Under the pieces are notes generated by a model. It did no database searches, was not told the origin of the DNA, and worked only from the letters and a program-made list of their open reading frames with translations. Both the position numbers and the translations under genes were made by a program. Below, one piece after another: positions 43,787 to 54,200 of a stretch of DNA of 64,000 bases. Every line of letters begins with the position of its first letter. Position 1 is the stretch's first letter. Source of the stretch: Bacteroidota bacterium (GTDB lineage Bacteria > Bacteroidota > Bacteroidia > Chitinophagales > Chitinophagaceae); contig JAEZDA010000017.1 of the NCBI GenBank assembly GCA_023433345.1, positions 71,850 to 135,849 of the forward strand, given 5' to 3'.

Positions 43787-45016
43787 TTAGTCGATCAGGT
43801 GGGTGAGAAGGCCATCGCGAAGTTTGGGCTCAAACCATGTGCTTTTTGGAGGCATTACATTTCCACTGTCTGCAATTGTAAGTAATTGATCCATGCTCAC
43901 CGGGTAGAAACTTAGGGCCATTGCCATTTCACCGTTGTCCACTCTTTTTACGAGTTCGCCGAGCCCGCGAATGCCTCCCACAAAATCAATTCTTGTATCG
44001 GTGCGCTGATCAAGAATGTTTAAGATAGGGGCGAAGATATTTTCCTGCGCAATGGTGGTATCCAGCACGCCGATTGGGTCTTCCTTCCATGTTCCCGCCC
44101 TGGCAGTCAATTTATACCATTGCTTAGGGAGGTAAAGACCAAATTCGTGCAATGCAGTTGGGCGAACCTGTTCAGAAGATTTTTCAACTTCAAATTTTTC
44201 ACTGATTCGGTTCAAAACTTCTTCTGCAGATAAACCGTTAAGGTCGGCAACCACGCGGTTATAATCAAGAATGTGAAGTTGATTGTCTGGGAAAAGCGTG
44301 GTGAGAAACCAAGAAGCCCCGGAAGGCGCATCCTTGCCAAGAGCTGCTCTCACTTTTGCAGCCGAGGCAGCACGGTGGTGACCATCTGCAATATATGTTG
44401 CCGGCACATCGGTTTTAAAAGCTTTGGAAATAGAAGCGATCACATCATCGTCATTAACGATCCAGATGCTGTGTTGAATGCCATCATCTGCAATAAAATC
44501 GTACTGCGGATTTTTCTCTTTGGTCCATTTATTTATTATTGAATCGATCTTATCAACGTGGCGATAGGTGAGGAAAACATTTCCTGTTTGGGCCATAATT
44601 GTTTTCATGTGATCGATCCTGTCTTTCTCCTTTTCGGGGCGGGTGAACTCGTGTTTCTTTATAAGGCCTTTTTCATAATCATTCACCGAACTTCCGCACA
44701 CAAGCCCTGTTTGGCTCCTGCCATCCATGATGAGCCTGTATAAATAATAACAGGGTTTGCTTTCGCGGAAAAGCAATTTCCTCCCGATAAAAGCTTGCAG
44801 ATTTTCTTTCGCCTTATCATAAACCTGTTGCGAATGAATGTCTACTGATTCCGGCAGATCTATTTCGCTCTTTGTAATATGAAGAAATGAATTCGGGTTT
44901 CCCTGTGCCTCAACTTTTGCCTCTTTACTGTTCAAAACATCATACGGCCTGGAGGCAACGGCTTTTGCATGTTGTGGTTCGGGACGCAAAGCCATAAACG
45001 GAGTAATTGTTACCAT
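43787..45016 (-). CDS. DUF1015-family protein (ParB/SerK-like DGHHR motif)
   Basis: A 409-residue protein matching DUF1015. Visible family signatures are PFMALRPEPQHAKAVASRPYDVL at the N terminus, HEFTRPEKEKDR near 130 and YIADGHHRAASAAK near 212. The DGHHR-x-AA pattern resembles the nucleotide-binding segment of ParB-like NTPases and ADP-dependent serine kinase. In Bacteroidota the gene commonly sits beside serC and serA; here it is next to serC only. A role in serine or phosphoserine metabolism is a reasonable but untested inference. A TATATTTG -7 box lies 31 nt upstream of the ATG (45048-45055). Confidence 0.85.
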   Translation of the reverse strand: MVTITPFMALRPEPQHAKAVASRPYDVLNSKEAKVEAQGNPNSFLHITKSEIDLPESVDIHSQQVYDKAKENLQAFIGRKLLFRESKPCYYLYRLIMDGRSQTGLVCGSSVNDYEKGLIKKHEFTRPEKEKDRIDHMKTIMAQTGNVFLTYRHVDKIDSIINKWTKEKNPQYDFIADDGIQHSIWIVNDDDVIASISKAFKTDVPATYIADGHHRAASAAKVRAALGKDAPSGASWFLTTLFPDNQLHILDYNRVVADLNGLSAEEVLNRISEKFEVEKSSEQVRPTALHEFGLYLPKQWYKLTARAGTWKEDPIGVLDTTIAQENIFAPILNILDQRTDTRIDFVGGIRGLGELVKRVDNGEMAMALSFYPVSMDQLLTIADSGNVMPPKSTWFEPKLRDGLLTHLID

Positions 45017-45047
45017 CTCTTATTAGTGAATTTCTTAATTAGGGATG

Positions 45048-45055
45048 CAAATATA
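45048..45055 (-). promoter_or_regulatory. -7 promoter box of the DUF1015 gene
   Basis: TATATTTG on the minus strand fits TAnnTTTG, giving a leader of about 25 nt. It implies the DUF1015 gene is transcribed separately from, or in addition to, serC. Confidence 0.5.
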
Positions 45056-45087
45056 CTGAAGATAAGGAAGGAAAAGCGTTTGCAGCC

Positions 45088-46182
45088 TTAGGCAACATGC
45101 CGGGTGAAATTGCGCATCGTTTCAATTAGAAATTCCACGCTTTCCAAAGGCAGGGCATTATATAATGAGGCCCTGAAGCCTCCGGCACTGCGATGTCCCT
45201 TAATGCCATATATGCCTGACTCTTCACAATAGCGTAGAAAACGCTCTTCAAGCTGCGGTTCTTTTATTGTGAAACAAACATTCATAAGGCTACGGCTTTC
45301 TCCTTCCACATTCGCAGAAAATAATTCATTGTTGTCAATCTCATCATACAAAAGTTCCGCTTTCTTATCATTCTTTTCCGCCATTGCTGTTGCTCCTCCA
45401 TTTTCTTTCAACCAGCGAAGTGTGAGCATTGAAACATACACTGCAAAAACCGGTGGTGTATTGAGCATGCTCCCTTCAGCGATATGGTTTCGATAATCCA
45501 TCATTGTTGGTAACTGACGTTTAACTCTGCCCAGGATATTCTTGTTTACGATCACCAGGGTGGCTCCTGCAACGCCCAGGTTTTTTTGTGCTCCCGCGTA
45601 GATCAGGTCGAAGGAATTGAAGTCCATCGGCCGGCTCAGTATATCACTGCTCATATCGGCCACAACAGGAATGCTCATACGCGGTATGTTACGCCATTGC
45701 GTGCCATAAATGGTGTTGTTGGTGGTAAGATGAAAATACCTCGCATCATTGGGAATTGCGAAATCATCAGGGATATAACAGTAGTTGCGATCTTTCGATG
45801 AGCACACTATCTCTGTTTTTCCAAAAAGCTTTGCCTCCTTTATCGCCTTTGAACTCCACACGCCTGTGTCTGCATAAGCAGCGCAGCATTTTTCATCAAG
45901 CAGGTTCATCGGCACCTGCATGAATTGGGTTGAAGCGCCACCATGTAAAAACAACACCTCATGATCGCTATCGAGCGACATCAGTTCTCTCACCAATTGC
46001 CTGGCTTCCTCCATTATGGCAGTGAAGGCAGGGGTGCGGTGGCCGATCTCAAGTATCGATAAGCCAGTTGATCCGTATCCCAAAACGCCGCCAGCGGCCT
46101 GTTCAAATACTTCCTTAGGTAAAAGGGATGGGCCTGCATTGAAATTATGGATAGGAGACACCTGCAAAGTCGAATTTTTCAT
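45088..46182 (-). CDS. serC: phosphoserine aminotransferase
   Basis: A 364-residue class V PLP aminotransferase. FNAGPSLLP near the N terminus, FLHGGASTQFMQVP (phosphate site), ADMSSDILSRP (PLP-ring Asp) and YAGAQKNLGVAG with the Schiff-base lysine are all visible, as is GGFRASLYNALP near the C terminus. It converts 3-phosphohydroxypyruvate and glutamate to phosphoserine in serine synthesis, and also serves pyridoxal phosphate synthesis. The frame extends to a TTG at 46191; I chose ATG at 46182 because it sits 6 nt after a TACCTTTG box. ATG at 46188 is the alternative. serA is not adjacent. Confidence 0.92.
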   Translation of the reverse strand: MKNSTLQVSPIHNFNAGPSLLPKEVFEQAAGGVLGYGSTGLSILEIGHRTPAFTAIMEEARQLVRELMSLDSDHEVLFLHGGASTQFMQVPMNLLDEKCCAAYADTGVWSSKAIKEAKLFGKTEIVCSSKDRNYCYIPDDFAIPNDARYFHLTTNNTIYGTQWRNIPRMSIPVVADMSSDILSRPMDFNSFDLIYAGAQKNLGVAGATLVIVNKNILGRVKRQLPTMMDYRNHIAEGSMLNTPPVFAVYVSMLTLRWLKENGGATAMAEKNDKKAELLYDEIDNNELFSANVEGESRSLMNVCFTIKEPQLEERFLRYCEESGIYGIKGHRSAGGFRASLYNALPLESVEFLIETMRNFTRHVA

Positions 46183-46188
46183 CGGCAT

Positions 46189-46196
46189 CAAAGGTA
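46189..46196 (-). promoter_or_regulatory. -7 promoter box of serC
   Basis: TACCTTTG on the minus strand matches TAnnTTTG and ends 6 nt before the ATG at 46182, so the mRNA would be leaderless or nearly so. It overlaps the TTG of the longer frame, which argues against that start. Confidence 0.5.
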
Positions 46197-46216
46197 GTAA
46201 TTCAAATTATGGCAGG

Positions 46217-47173
46217 TTAATCTTCCTGCCTGCCGATCATCTTTCCTTTGTATTCAGCCGTGTCTTTTGGCGCTTGAAACGATGGGGAGTTCAACAGAAG
46301 ATCCAGATCCGGCTGGCCTGCATCAACCCATGCAGTATACCAAAACGATGCAACAGAGTGTACCGACTGCCGCATTCTTCTTTCAACCATTCCATTCAAC
46401 ATGTCATTGTAAGCCCGGGTATAGGAAGATGCATATTGTTTCACCACAATTCCGTTTCGCTCTTCAAAGGAATAACGCTGATCACTTCCACGTGCTTCAG
46501 ATAATCTTTTTTCAAATTTCAAAACACTGTCACTTGCGAGGGAGCTTTCTAATATTCGTTTCCAGATAAACTCAGATGTATTGGAAATGTATTCCGCTTT
46601 GTTCATGAAAAAGTCAAACTCATCATCTGCCAGTAGTTCCGGTATCCGGCTTTCCCAAAATCCGTGAATACCGTGTTGGCCGGTATGCTGACCGTTATGA
46701 TTGTGCGAAGTATGCAGGGGAACATGCGCATCGGCGATGTAGTGACCTATTTCAGCGCTGTTTTTTAATATACGGCTAAGGTCGTGATCACGAAATGCCT
46801 TTGTAAGCCTGTACTGCATTGTGAGTATATGCCATGGAACTATACCGCGCGATAGGACGGTGTCCAGGGAATATTTTTCAACCGCCTTATCAAACTGCCT
46901 CGGCAAGGAATCAAAAGGATAAGTTCCGTAGAGATCAATATCTATATAATGCCTCGGTCCCTCATCTGCAACGGCATATCGGCGCTTGTCGGGGTCGGGC
47001 GCATGTTCTATAAGAAAAGAAAGGTGTTTTTTATAAAAAGACAGCATTTGCTTTGGTAAAATGTAAACGGCGTATTCATTTATCTTTTTATGGCCGAAGA
47101 ATCCCCAACAATAGCTTTGCAGGCTGCATGCAATGAGCATCAGGATAAGTATCGTTGTGCGAACGATCATCAC
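46217..47173 (-). CDS. secreted zinc-dependent phospholipase C / S1-P1 nuclease-like protein
   Basis: A 318-residue protein with signal peptide (about 1-22, ending QSYC). The mature N terminus starts WGFFGHKKINEYAVYIL, giving the Trp-His zinc ligands of the phospholipase C/P1 nuclease fold. Further metal ligands are in RHYIDIDLYG, IGHYIADAHVPLHTS (about 142-156) and the HNHNGQHTGQHGIHGFWES region (about 157-175). A trinuclear zinc site is expected, with activity on phospholipids or nucleic acids outside the inner membrane; the substrate is not readable. It ends the unit started by the DUF502 gene, 3 nt upstream. Confidence 0.82.
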   Translation of the reverse strand: MMIVRTTILILMLIACSLQSYCWGFFGHKKINEYAVYILPKQMLSFYKKHLSFLIEHAPDPDKRRYAVADEGPRHYIDIDLYGTYPFDSLPRQFDKAVEKYSLDTVLSRGIVPWHILTMQYRLTKAFRDHDLSRILKNSAEIGHYIADAHVPLHTSHNHNGQHTGQHGIHGFWESRIPELLADDEFDFFMNKAEYISNTSEFIWKRILESSLASDSVLKFEKRLSEARGSDQRYSFEERNGIVVKQYASSYTRAYNDMLNGMVERRMRQSVHSVASFWYTAWVDAGQPDLDLLLNSPSFQAPKDTAEYKGKMIGRQED

Positions 47174-47176
47174 TGT

Positions 47177-47803
47177 TTACAGGACTTCGGTTTTGTTTAA
47201 CTCCTCGGCAATGTCAGTAACGCCGCCGCTCACGGCAAACTTCATGGTTTGCGTGCTGCTGATGTGAGTGATCGGTTTAATGCGTGATTTCGGAATCACA
47301 TATACATTTCCTGCAACCGAATAGGCCATGGGAATGTACACTGCAATATGGTCATTCAACCCGAAGTCGTCCATATTTTCCCTGGTAATAAACCCCAGGC
47401 GCCATACATCATTATCATCTACATTGGCAAGCACGTTCTGGGTGAACTTCTTTTTGTCTCCTGCAAATGCTTCGAAGAAATCTCTTGTGGTGGAATAGAT
47501 ATGTTTTATACCTGGTGCTTTTTGCATGAATTTATCCATGAAACTCACAATGCGCCCCGTTATGAAGAAGGAACTGAAATAGCCGATCAGAACGATCGTG
47601 GCAAGTATCACGATAAAGCCTGCCCCGTAATTCTGAACATGCCTGACGCCCATCTCATCCGTATAACTGAAAATAGGGATCCAGCTGTCTATAGTAGTGA
47701 TGATCCAGAAAATTGCATAAATGGTTATCGCAACAGGAGCCAGTATCAGCAGGCCCTGGAAAAAATATTGTAGAAGACTCTTGAAGTTGAACAGCTTTTT
47801 CAT
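47177..47803 (-). CDS. DUF502-family membrane protein
   Basis: A 208-residue protein with two membrane segments (about 16-36 and 59-80) and a cytoplasmic C-terminal part. GLLILAPVAITIYAIFW in the first segment and IPKSRIKPITHIS-type residues later fit DUF502. The family is widespread, with no agreed function in bacteria. The gene is 3 nt upstream of the phospholipase-like gene and divergent from the TetR gene, with 140 nt between starts. Confidence 0.83.
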   Translation of the reverse strand: MKKLFNFKSLLQYFFQGLLILAPVAITIYAIFWIITTIDSWIPIFSYTDEMGVRHVQNYGAGFIVILATIVLIGYFSSFFITGRIVSFMDKFMQKAPGIKHIYSTTRDFFEAFAGDKKKFTQNVLANVDDNDVWRLGFITRENMDDFGLNDHIAVYIPMAYSVAGNVYVIPKSRIKPITHISSTQTMKFAVSGGVTDIAEELNKTEVL

Positions 47804-47896
47804 AACAACAAAGGTAAGAGAGCCTCATCAACCCTTTTGGGGATGTTTGAGGTACCCACCCGAAATAAATTTGATGAACGGATGAAAAAAAATTCA

Positions 47897-47935
47897 ATGG
47901 AAACTCTGGTTACGATTAAAGTTTCCATAGTTTTG
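47897..47935 (+). promoter_or_regulatory. efflux-operon promoter with TetR-type operator
   Basis: A perfect 9-bp inverted repeat ATGGAAACT-N14-AGTTTCCAT (47897-47928) runs into a -7 box TAGTTTTG (47928-47935), which ends 8 nt before the TetR ATG. A dimer bound here would block polymerase, so the regulator most likely represses its own operon, which includes the efflux genes. Confidence 0.7.
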
Positions 47936-47943
47936 CGCCCGTT

Positions 47944-48579
47944 ATGTCAGAAACAGTGATCAGAGACCGGATAAAAAAATCTGCCCACGACCTCGTAATA
48001 CGGTATGGGATAAGGAGTGTAAGTATGGATGATTTTGCCTCAAGCCTCGGTATGAGCAAGAAAACCATTTACCAGTATTATAAAGATAAAGATGAGCTGG
48101 TAGATGCCATCATTACCGACATCATTCTCCGCAACAAGGAAATTTGCGTGTGCGACAGGCAGGAGTCAAAAGATGCCATACACGAACTGTTTCTCGCACT
48201 CGACATGATGGGTGTTGTAATGGAATCAATGAATCCTGTGGTGATGTTCGATATGCAGAAATATCATCCTGCATGTTTCGGAAAATTTATAAAGCATAAG
48301 GACGAATACCTGTATAACGTAGTAATTCAAAACCTGCATCGGGGCATACGCGAAGATCTCTACCGCAGTGATCTGAATGTTGAACTGATGGCCAGGTTTC
48401 GGGTTGACAGTCTTCTCATTCCATTCAACCCGGGTTTTACGCAGAATGTAAAAATGGCATTAGACGAGGCTCACAAGGAATTGCTCATGCACTATCTCTA
48501 TGGCATAGCGAGCCCGAAAGGATATAAACTGATTGAAAAATACCTGAAACAAAGAAAATCTAAGAAGAAAGAAAATTAA
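47944..48579 (+). CDS. TetR/AcrR-family transcriptional regulator
   Basis: A 211-residue regulator. The N-terminal helix-turn-helix is visible in SVSMDDFASSLGMSKKTIYQYYKDKDEL (two parts at about 25-52), the standard TetR pattern. The ligand-binding domain (about 60-195) is not conserved, and the tail is basic (KQRKSKKKEN). It sits at the head of the TolC-adaptor-RND set, 12 nt before the tolC-like gene, with a palindrome over its own promoter. It should sense an efflux substrate and release the operator; the inducer is unknown. Confidence 0.92.
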   Translation: MSETVIRDRIKKSAHDLVIRYGIRSVSMDDFASSLGMSKKTIYQYYKDKDELVDAIITDIILRNKEICVCDRQESKDAIHELFLALDMMGVVMESMNPVVMFDMQKYHPACFGKFIKHKDEYLYNVVIQNLHRGIREDLYRSDLNVELMARFRVDSLLIPFNPGFTQNVKMALDEAHKELLMHYLYGIASPKGYKLIEKYLKQRKSKKKEN

Positions 48580-48591
48580 TTCAAACCTTTT

Positions 48592-49983
48592 ATGAGATCA
48601 ATATATGTTCTAACGTTACTGGCTTTTATACTCTCGGAAACTTCAGTTGCGCAGCAGGTAAATAAATTCAGCGTTTCGCAGGCTGTTGATTATGCCATGC
48701 AAAATGCTGTGCCTGTTCGTAACTCCCTGCTGGATTACAAGATCCAAAAAGAAGTGAATAGGGAGATAACCTCAGCTGCACTTCCTAACTTGAGTGCCAA
48801 CACAATTGTAACCCGTTACTTCGATATTCCGACCCAGGTAGTGCCTGATTTTATTTCACCTTCCACTTACCAGGTGCTTATTAACCAGGGTGTGAAAGAT
48901 GGAAACGGAAACCCCATCACCATGCCGGCGGGAGGGTTCGGTTCTCTGCCCTTTCAACTCGGTGCCAATTGGACGGCCTCCGGTGCAATAGAATTGTCGC
49001 AGGTTTTGTTCGATGGGCAGGTGTTTGTAGGCCTCCAGGCCCGCGCATCATCATTGCGGTTTGCAGAGAGAAGAACTGATGTTACCAAAGAAGAGATCAA
49101 GGCGAATGTTCAGAAAATATATTATCAACTGGTAGTGGGAGAATTGCAAATGACTTCCATTGACGCAAACATCGCACGTTTCGAAAAATTGTTAGGCGAA
49201 ACAAGAGAGATATATAAAAATGGCTTTGCAGAAAGACTTGATGTTGATAAAGTAAGCGTTCAACTGAATAACCTTGTCACTGAAAAGATCAAGGTTCAGA
49301 ACAGGTTAGATGCAGGAATGGCAGGATTAAAATTTCTTCTCAACCTGCCCCAACAGGATTCACTGGAGCTCACAGATTCCATTTCAGAAGAGTCTCTGAA
49401 AGAAGGATTGCTGGACACTGCATATCAATACAGCAACAGGAAGGAATACCAGATGTTGCAGGAAGCATGGAAACTGAACAAATACAATGTGAAACGTTAT
49501 CAGCTAAGTGCAATTCCTACGCTTGCACTTTTCAGCAGTTATGGAAAAAATGCTCAAAGAAATGAATTTGACTTTTTCAGCAAGGGAACATGGTTCACTT
49601 CATCTCTGGTAGGTGCAAGGCTAAGCGTTCCGATCTTCCAGGGCTTCGCGCGAAAGGCAAGAGTTGAAAAAGCACGCCTGGAAGCTCAGAAAACGGTAAA
49701 TAACATCGAGCAGTTGAAAGCCTCCATTGATTATGAGGTAAAGCAATCCACCCTTAACATACGCTCTGCTCTGGCCACGGTTGATAATCAAAAAAAGAAT
49801 ATGGAGCTGGCCGAATCTGTTTATCAGTCCACCGTGCTGAAATACCAGCAGGGCCTTGGTTCAAACATCGAAATATATAATGCACAAACTGAACTGAAGG
49901 TGGCACAGAATAATTATTACGGATCATTATACGACGCGATCATAGCAAGAATAGATTATCTGAAAGCAACAGGAAAACTATAA
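48592..49983 (+). CDS. TolC-family outer-membrane efflux protein
   Basis: A 463-residue outer-membrane factor with signal peptide (ending SVAQQ). The helical repeats start FSVSQAVDYAMQNAVPVRN and, in the second half, RLSVPIFQGFARKARVEKARLEAQ, followed by a long coiled-coil tail with LKYQQGLGSNIEIYNAQTELKVAQ-type heptads. It provides the exit duct of the RND pump encoded downstream. The gene is second in the TetR-led operon, 17 nt before the adaptor gene. It is a different protein from the TolC at 14760-16187. Confidence 0.9.
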   Translation: MRSIYVLTLLAFILSETSVAQQVNKFSVSQAVDYAMQNAVPVRNSLLDYKIQKEVNREITSAALPNLSANTIVTRYFDIPTQVVPDFISPSTYQVLINQGVKDGNGNPITMPAGGFGSLPFQLGANWTASGAIELSQVLFDGQVFVGLQARASSLRFAERRTDVTKEEIKANVQKIYYQLVVGELQMTSIDANIARFEKLLGETREIYKNGFAERLDVDKVSVQLNNLVTEKIKVQNRLDAGMAGLKFLLNLPQQDSLELTDSISEESLKEGLLDTAYQYSNRKEYQMLQEAWKLNKYNVKRYQLSAIPTLALFSSYGKNAQRNEFDFFSKGTWFTSSLVGARLSVPIFQGFARKARVEKARLEAQKTVNNIEQLKASIDYEVKQSTLNIRSALATVDNQKKNMELAESVYQSTVLKYQQGLGSNIEIYNAQTELKVAQNNYYGSLYDAIIARIDYLKATGKL

Positions 49984-50000
49984 ACCACTCAAACACTTTT

Positions 50001-51212
50001 ATGAAAAAATATACAGGATTATTAACGCTGATATTTCTGCTTGGAGCAGCTTCATGCGGAGACAGTAAGAAGGAAACAAACGCACAGATAACGGAGAAGA
50101 AGACAAAGTTGCAAAAGCTTCGCGACGACTATGCGAAACAGGCAGCAGAGATCAAAAAACTTGAGGACGAGCTTGCAGTGCTTGATACCGCTTCTGCAAA
50201 TTCAACTAATGCAAAACTGGTGGCGTTCACACCTGTTAGTGTAGGGGCGTTCAATCATTTCATCGACCTCCAGGGACAGGTGGATGCAGACAATATTTCC
50301 TATATCTCCCCGCGAGGTATGGGCGGGCAGGTGAAGGCGGTTCTTGTAAAGGAAGGCCAGCAGGTGAAGAAAGGTCAACTGCTTTTAAAGCTTGATGACG
50401 CCATAATGCAACAACAAGTGGTGGCGGCCCGCCAGCAACTGCAGGGAATCAAAACGCAGCTTGCTTTTGCAAAAACAATTTATGAAAGGCAAAATAATTT
50501 ATGGCAGCAGGGAATTGGCACGGAAGTGCAACTTATCACCGCGCGAACTAATGTGGAAGGACTGGAAAACCAATTGCGCGCGGCCAATGAGCAGGTGCAG
50601 GTTGCAGTGGAGCAAGCCAAAACAGCAAACGTATATAGCGACGTGAGCGGCGTTGCTGATGTGGTAAATATTCGAGTTGGTGAAACTTTCACGGGGATGA
50701 CCGCTGCGGGCCCACAGATAAAAATAGTGAACACCAGCAGCTTGAAAGTAATATCAAGCATCCCTGAAAATTATATCAGCAGACTTACTAAAGGAACTCC
50801 TGTGGAAATATCGATTCCAGATCTTAACAAAACGATCAAATCAAACCTTTCACTGGTTAGCCAGTCGATTGACCCCACATTGCGTGGGTTTTACGCAGAA
50901 GCTAAGATACCTTATGATGCCATGCTCAAACCGAATCAAACCGCAATAATGAAGGTGATGGATTATTCATCTCCCAAAGCCGTGGTTATTCCGGTGAACG
51001 CAGTACAGTCTGACGAAACAGGAAAGTATGTGTTCATCGCACAAACAATTGGCAATGGTAAAACTGTCGCCAAAAAGATCCCTGTTAACATCGGTGATGC
51101 TTATGGAAGCCAGGTTGAAGTGAAAACAGGCTTGCAGGGCGGGGAACAATTAGTGAGTGAAGGATACCAGGACCTGTACGACGGCCAGGCAATTACAGAC
51201 AAGGTGAAGTAA
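50001..51212 (+). CDS. RND efflux periplasmic adaptor lipoprotein
   Basis: A 403-residue membrane-fusion protein. A lipobox (GAASC, Cys about 20) is followed by a charged coiled coil (about 25-65) before the barrel-sandwich halves: ISPRGMGGQVKAVLVKEGQQVKKGQ (about 95-118) and VYSDVSGVADVVNIRVGETF (about 210-230). The intervening hairpin helices and the C-terminal membrane-proximal domain (VIPVNAVQSDETGKYVF) are complete. Acylation would tether it to the inner membrane, where it links the RND permease to TolC. The extra N-terminal coiled coil of about 40 residues before the first lipoyl half is longer than in AcrA. Confidence 0.9.
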   Translation: MKKYTGLLTLIFLLGAASCGDSKKETNAQITEKKTKLQKLRDDYAKQAAEIKKLEDELAVLDTASANSTNAKLVAFTPVSVGAFNHFIDLQGQVDADNISYISPRGMGGQVKAVLVKEGQQVKKGQLLLKLDDAIMQQQVVAARQQLQGIKTQLAFAKTIYERQNNLWQQGIGTEVQLITARTNVEGLENQLRAANEQVQVAVEQAKTANVYSDVSGVADVVNIRVGETFTGMTAAGPQIKIVNTSSLKVISSIPENYISRLTKGTPVEISIPDLNKTIKSNLSLVSQSIDPTLRGFYAEAKIPYDAMLKPNQTAIMKVMDYSSPKAVVIPVNAVQSDETGKYVFIAQTIGNGKTVAKKIPVNIGDAYGSQVEVKTGLQGGEQLVSEGYQDLYDGQAITDKVK

Positions 51213-51269
51213 CGGTTATGCATAAACGCGCGCTGAAAATCAGTTGCGCAAACTACCAAAACTCTTTTT

Positions 51270-54200
51270 ATGGATTTTATTAAAAATATGAGTGCGAAGA
51301 TCAAGGAGTTCGGCCCTACGAGCTGGTCTGTTGACAATCGTACTGCAGTATATATCATTGCAATTCTTATATCTGCATTTGGTTTTTACAAATTCAATAC
51401 GCTCCCTAAAGAACAGTTTCCGGATATTGTTGTTCCTACAATAAGCGTGGTTACGGTTTACGCCGGTAACTCCCCCCGGGATATTGAAAACCTTGTTACG
51501 CGCCCGATAGAAAAGCAACTCAAAGGGATCTCCGGCGCCAAGGTGAAAAAGATCACAAGTACTTCGCAGCCCGATTACAGTTTGATAATCGTGGAGTTTG
51601 ATACTGATGTGAAGACAGATCTGGCCAAGATAAAGGTGAAGGATGCGATCGATAAGGCGCAAACAGATCTTCCAAATGATCTTACCTCCCAGCCAGACGT
51701 GCAGGAATTTGCGTTTAGTGAAATGCCCATCATGTTCGTAAACGTAAGCGGAGATTATGATGGTTTGAAGCTGAAAGAATATGCTGATAAAATGCAGGAA
51801 CGCTTTGAGCTGCTCACAGAAATAACACGTGCGGAAATTGTTGGCGCACCTGAACGTGAGATCCAGGTAAATGTTGACCCTTTCAAAATGCAGGCTGCGC
51901 GAATCAGCTTTAGTGATATCGAGGCAGCGATCAGTCGCGAAAACCGCGACATAACGGGGGGTCTTATTGAGGTGGGCGACATGAAACGCACCATTAAAGT
52001 GAAGGGCCAGTTTACAAGCGCTGCAGATCTGCAGGATATTGTTGTAAGAAGCAGCACCCAGGGCGCAACGATGTACCTGCGCGATATCGCTCAGATAAAG
52101 GATACTATCAAGGAAAAAGAAAGTTACGCCCGGCTCGATGGTAAGAATGTTATCACGCTCAACATTGTAAAGCGTGCGGGTGAAAATCTTATCAGCACCG
52201 CCACAAAGATCAAGGGCATTGTTTCTGAAATGCAGACCAATGAAGAATTGCCTGCGAACCTGAAAGTGGTCATCACCGGCGACCAAAGTAAAGCTACCGC
52301 AAGTTCTTTTCATGAACTGGTGAATACTATCATCATTGGTTTCATTCTCGTGCTGGTTATCTTAATGTTCTTCATGGGCGTTACCAATGCCTTCTTCGTG
52401 GCGCTGAGCGTGCCCCTGAGCATCTTTGTTGCCTTCCTGTTTCTTCCTGTGGCAGACATGGTGATAGGTACCAGTGTTACGCTGAATTTCATTGTTTTGT
52501 TTGCATTGTTGTTCGGGCTTGGGATAATTGTTGACGATGCTATAGTGGTGATCGAAAACACGCATCGTATTTATAATAACGGGCGCGTGCCCATTGTGAA
52601 GAGTGCAAAGGAAGCCGCAGGAGAAGTTTTCATTCCGGTGCTTGCAGGTACAGCAACTACGCTTGCTCCCTTTTTTCCCTTACTGTTCTGGAAGGGTATC
52701 ATAGGTAAATTCATGATATACCTGCCGGTGATGCTGATACTCACACTTGCAGCATCGCTGATCGTGGCATTTATCTTTAATCCGGTATTTGCTGTTAGTT
52801 TCATGAAGCCGGAAGGACGCGAGTATGAAGAGCCGAAGAAACTTATCTTTAAGAAATGGTGGTTCTGGACGGCTATTGCTTTCGGTGCATTGTTTCATTT
52901 GGCAGGCTCCCATGGTATCGGCAACTTCCTTTTATTCATGGTGCTTCTCTCACTATTGAACCGCTTCATCTTCCGCGATATTATACATAGTTTCCAAAAC
53001 CGGCTTCTCCCTGCGTTGATGAGGCGTTATGAAATGCTGTTGCGGTGGATATTGAAAGGTTACCGTCCGGTTTGGGCGCTTGTCGGCTTGTTTATACTTT
53101 TTCCGGTTTCACTTTTCTTAATGATGGCGCGTGGAAATAAGATGACCTTTTTCCCGAGTGGTGATCCGAATATAATTTACGTATATCTAAAAATGCCTCC
53201 GGGCACGGATGTGAAAACAACTGATAGCGTAATGACTGTTTTGGAGAATCGCGTCACGAAAGTTTTGGGGAATGAAATGCCAGGCAATGATGGTGCGATA
53301 GTTGAAAGCGTGATCACAAATGTGGCGAACAGCGCCAACAATCCGCAAGACAACAACAGGAGCGTAAGGCCAAACCTCGGAAGGATCCAGATCTCATTTG
53401 TTGAATATGAGAAGAGAGATGGTAAAAAAACGAGCCCGTATATGGATTCTATCCGCGCTGTTATGGGCGGAATACCGGGCGCAAGTATGGAAGTGGCGCA
53501 GGAAGAAGGCGGCCCTCCTACTGATCCACCGGTGAATATTGAAATCGTCGGAGATGAATTCGAAGATATTGCGCAGGTGGCAAGAGACCTTTCCAATTAC
53601 CTGTATGCGAACCCGATCTATGGTATAGAAAATCTTCGAATGGATGTTGATTTGAACAGTCCTGAGATCACCATCAATGTAGACAGGCAGAAGGCAATGA
53701 TGGAAGGATTGACGACCGGCCAGATCGGTATGGAGATTCGTACTGCACTCTTTGGAAAGGAAGTAAGTAAGCTTAAAGAAGGCGAAGATGAATATAAGAT
53801 CCAGCTTCGTTACGATGAACTGCGCAGGAAAAATATTGCCGACCTCATGAACATGCGCATCACCTTCATGGATATGAATACCATGCGGGTGAAATCGGTT
53901 CCGGTAAGTGCAGTTGCTACCATTGATTATACGAGTGCCTCGGGTGCGATAGCAAGAAAGAACGTTAAGCGAACGATCCAGCTTCAATCGAACGTGCTTG
54001 ATCCGTCAATGGTTGCTAAGGTGAATGAAGAACTTACGGCAAAGATCAGCGACTTCAAAGCAAAAAATCGTATACCCGTTGGCGTTACTATAAGGCAAAC
54101 CGGCCAGGGTGAACAGGAAGCGGAGACCAATGCTTTCTTAACAGGTGCATTCTTCCTTGCGATGGGGCTCATCTTCCTGATACTTGTTTTGCAGTTTAAT

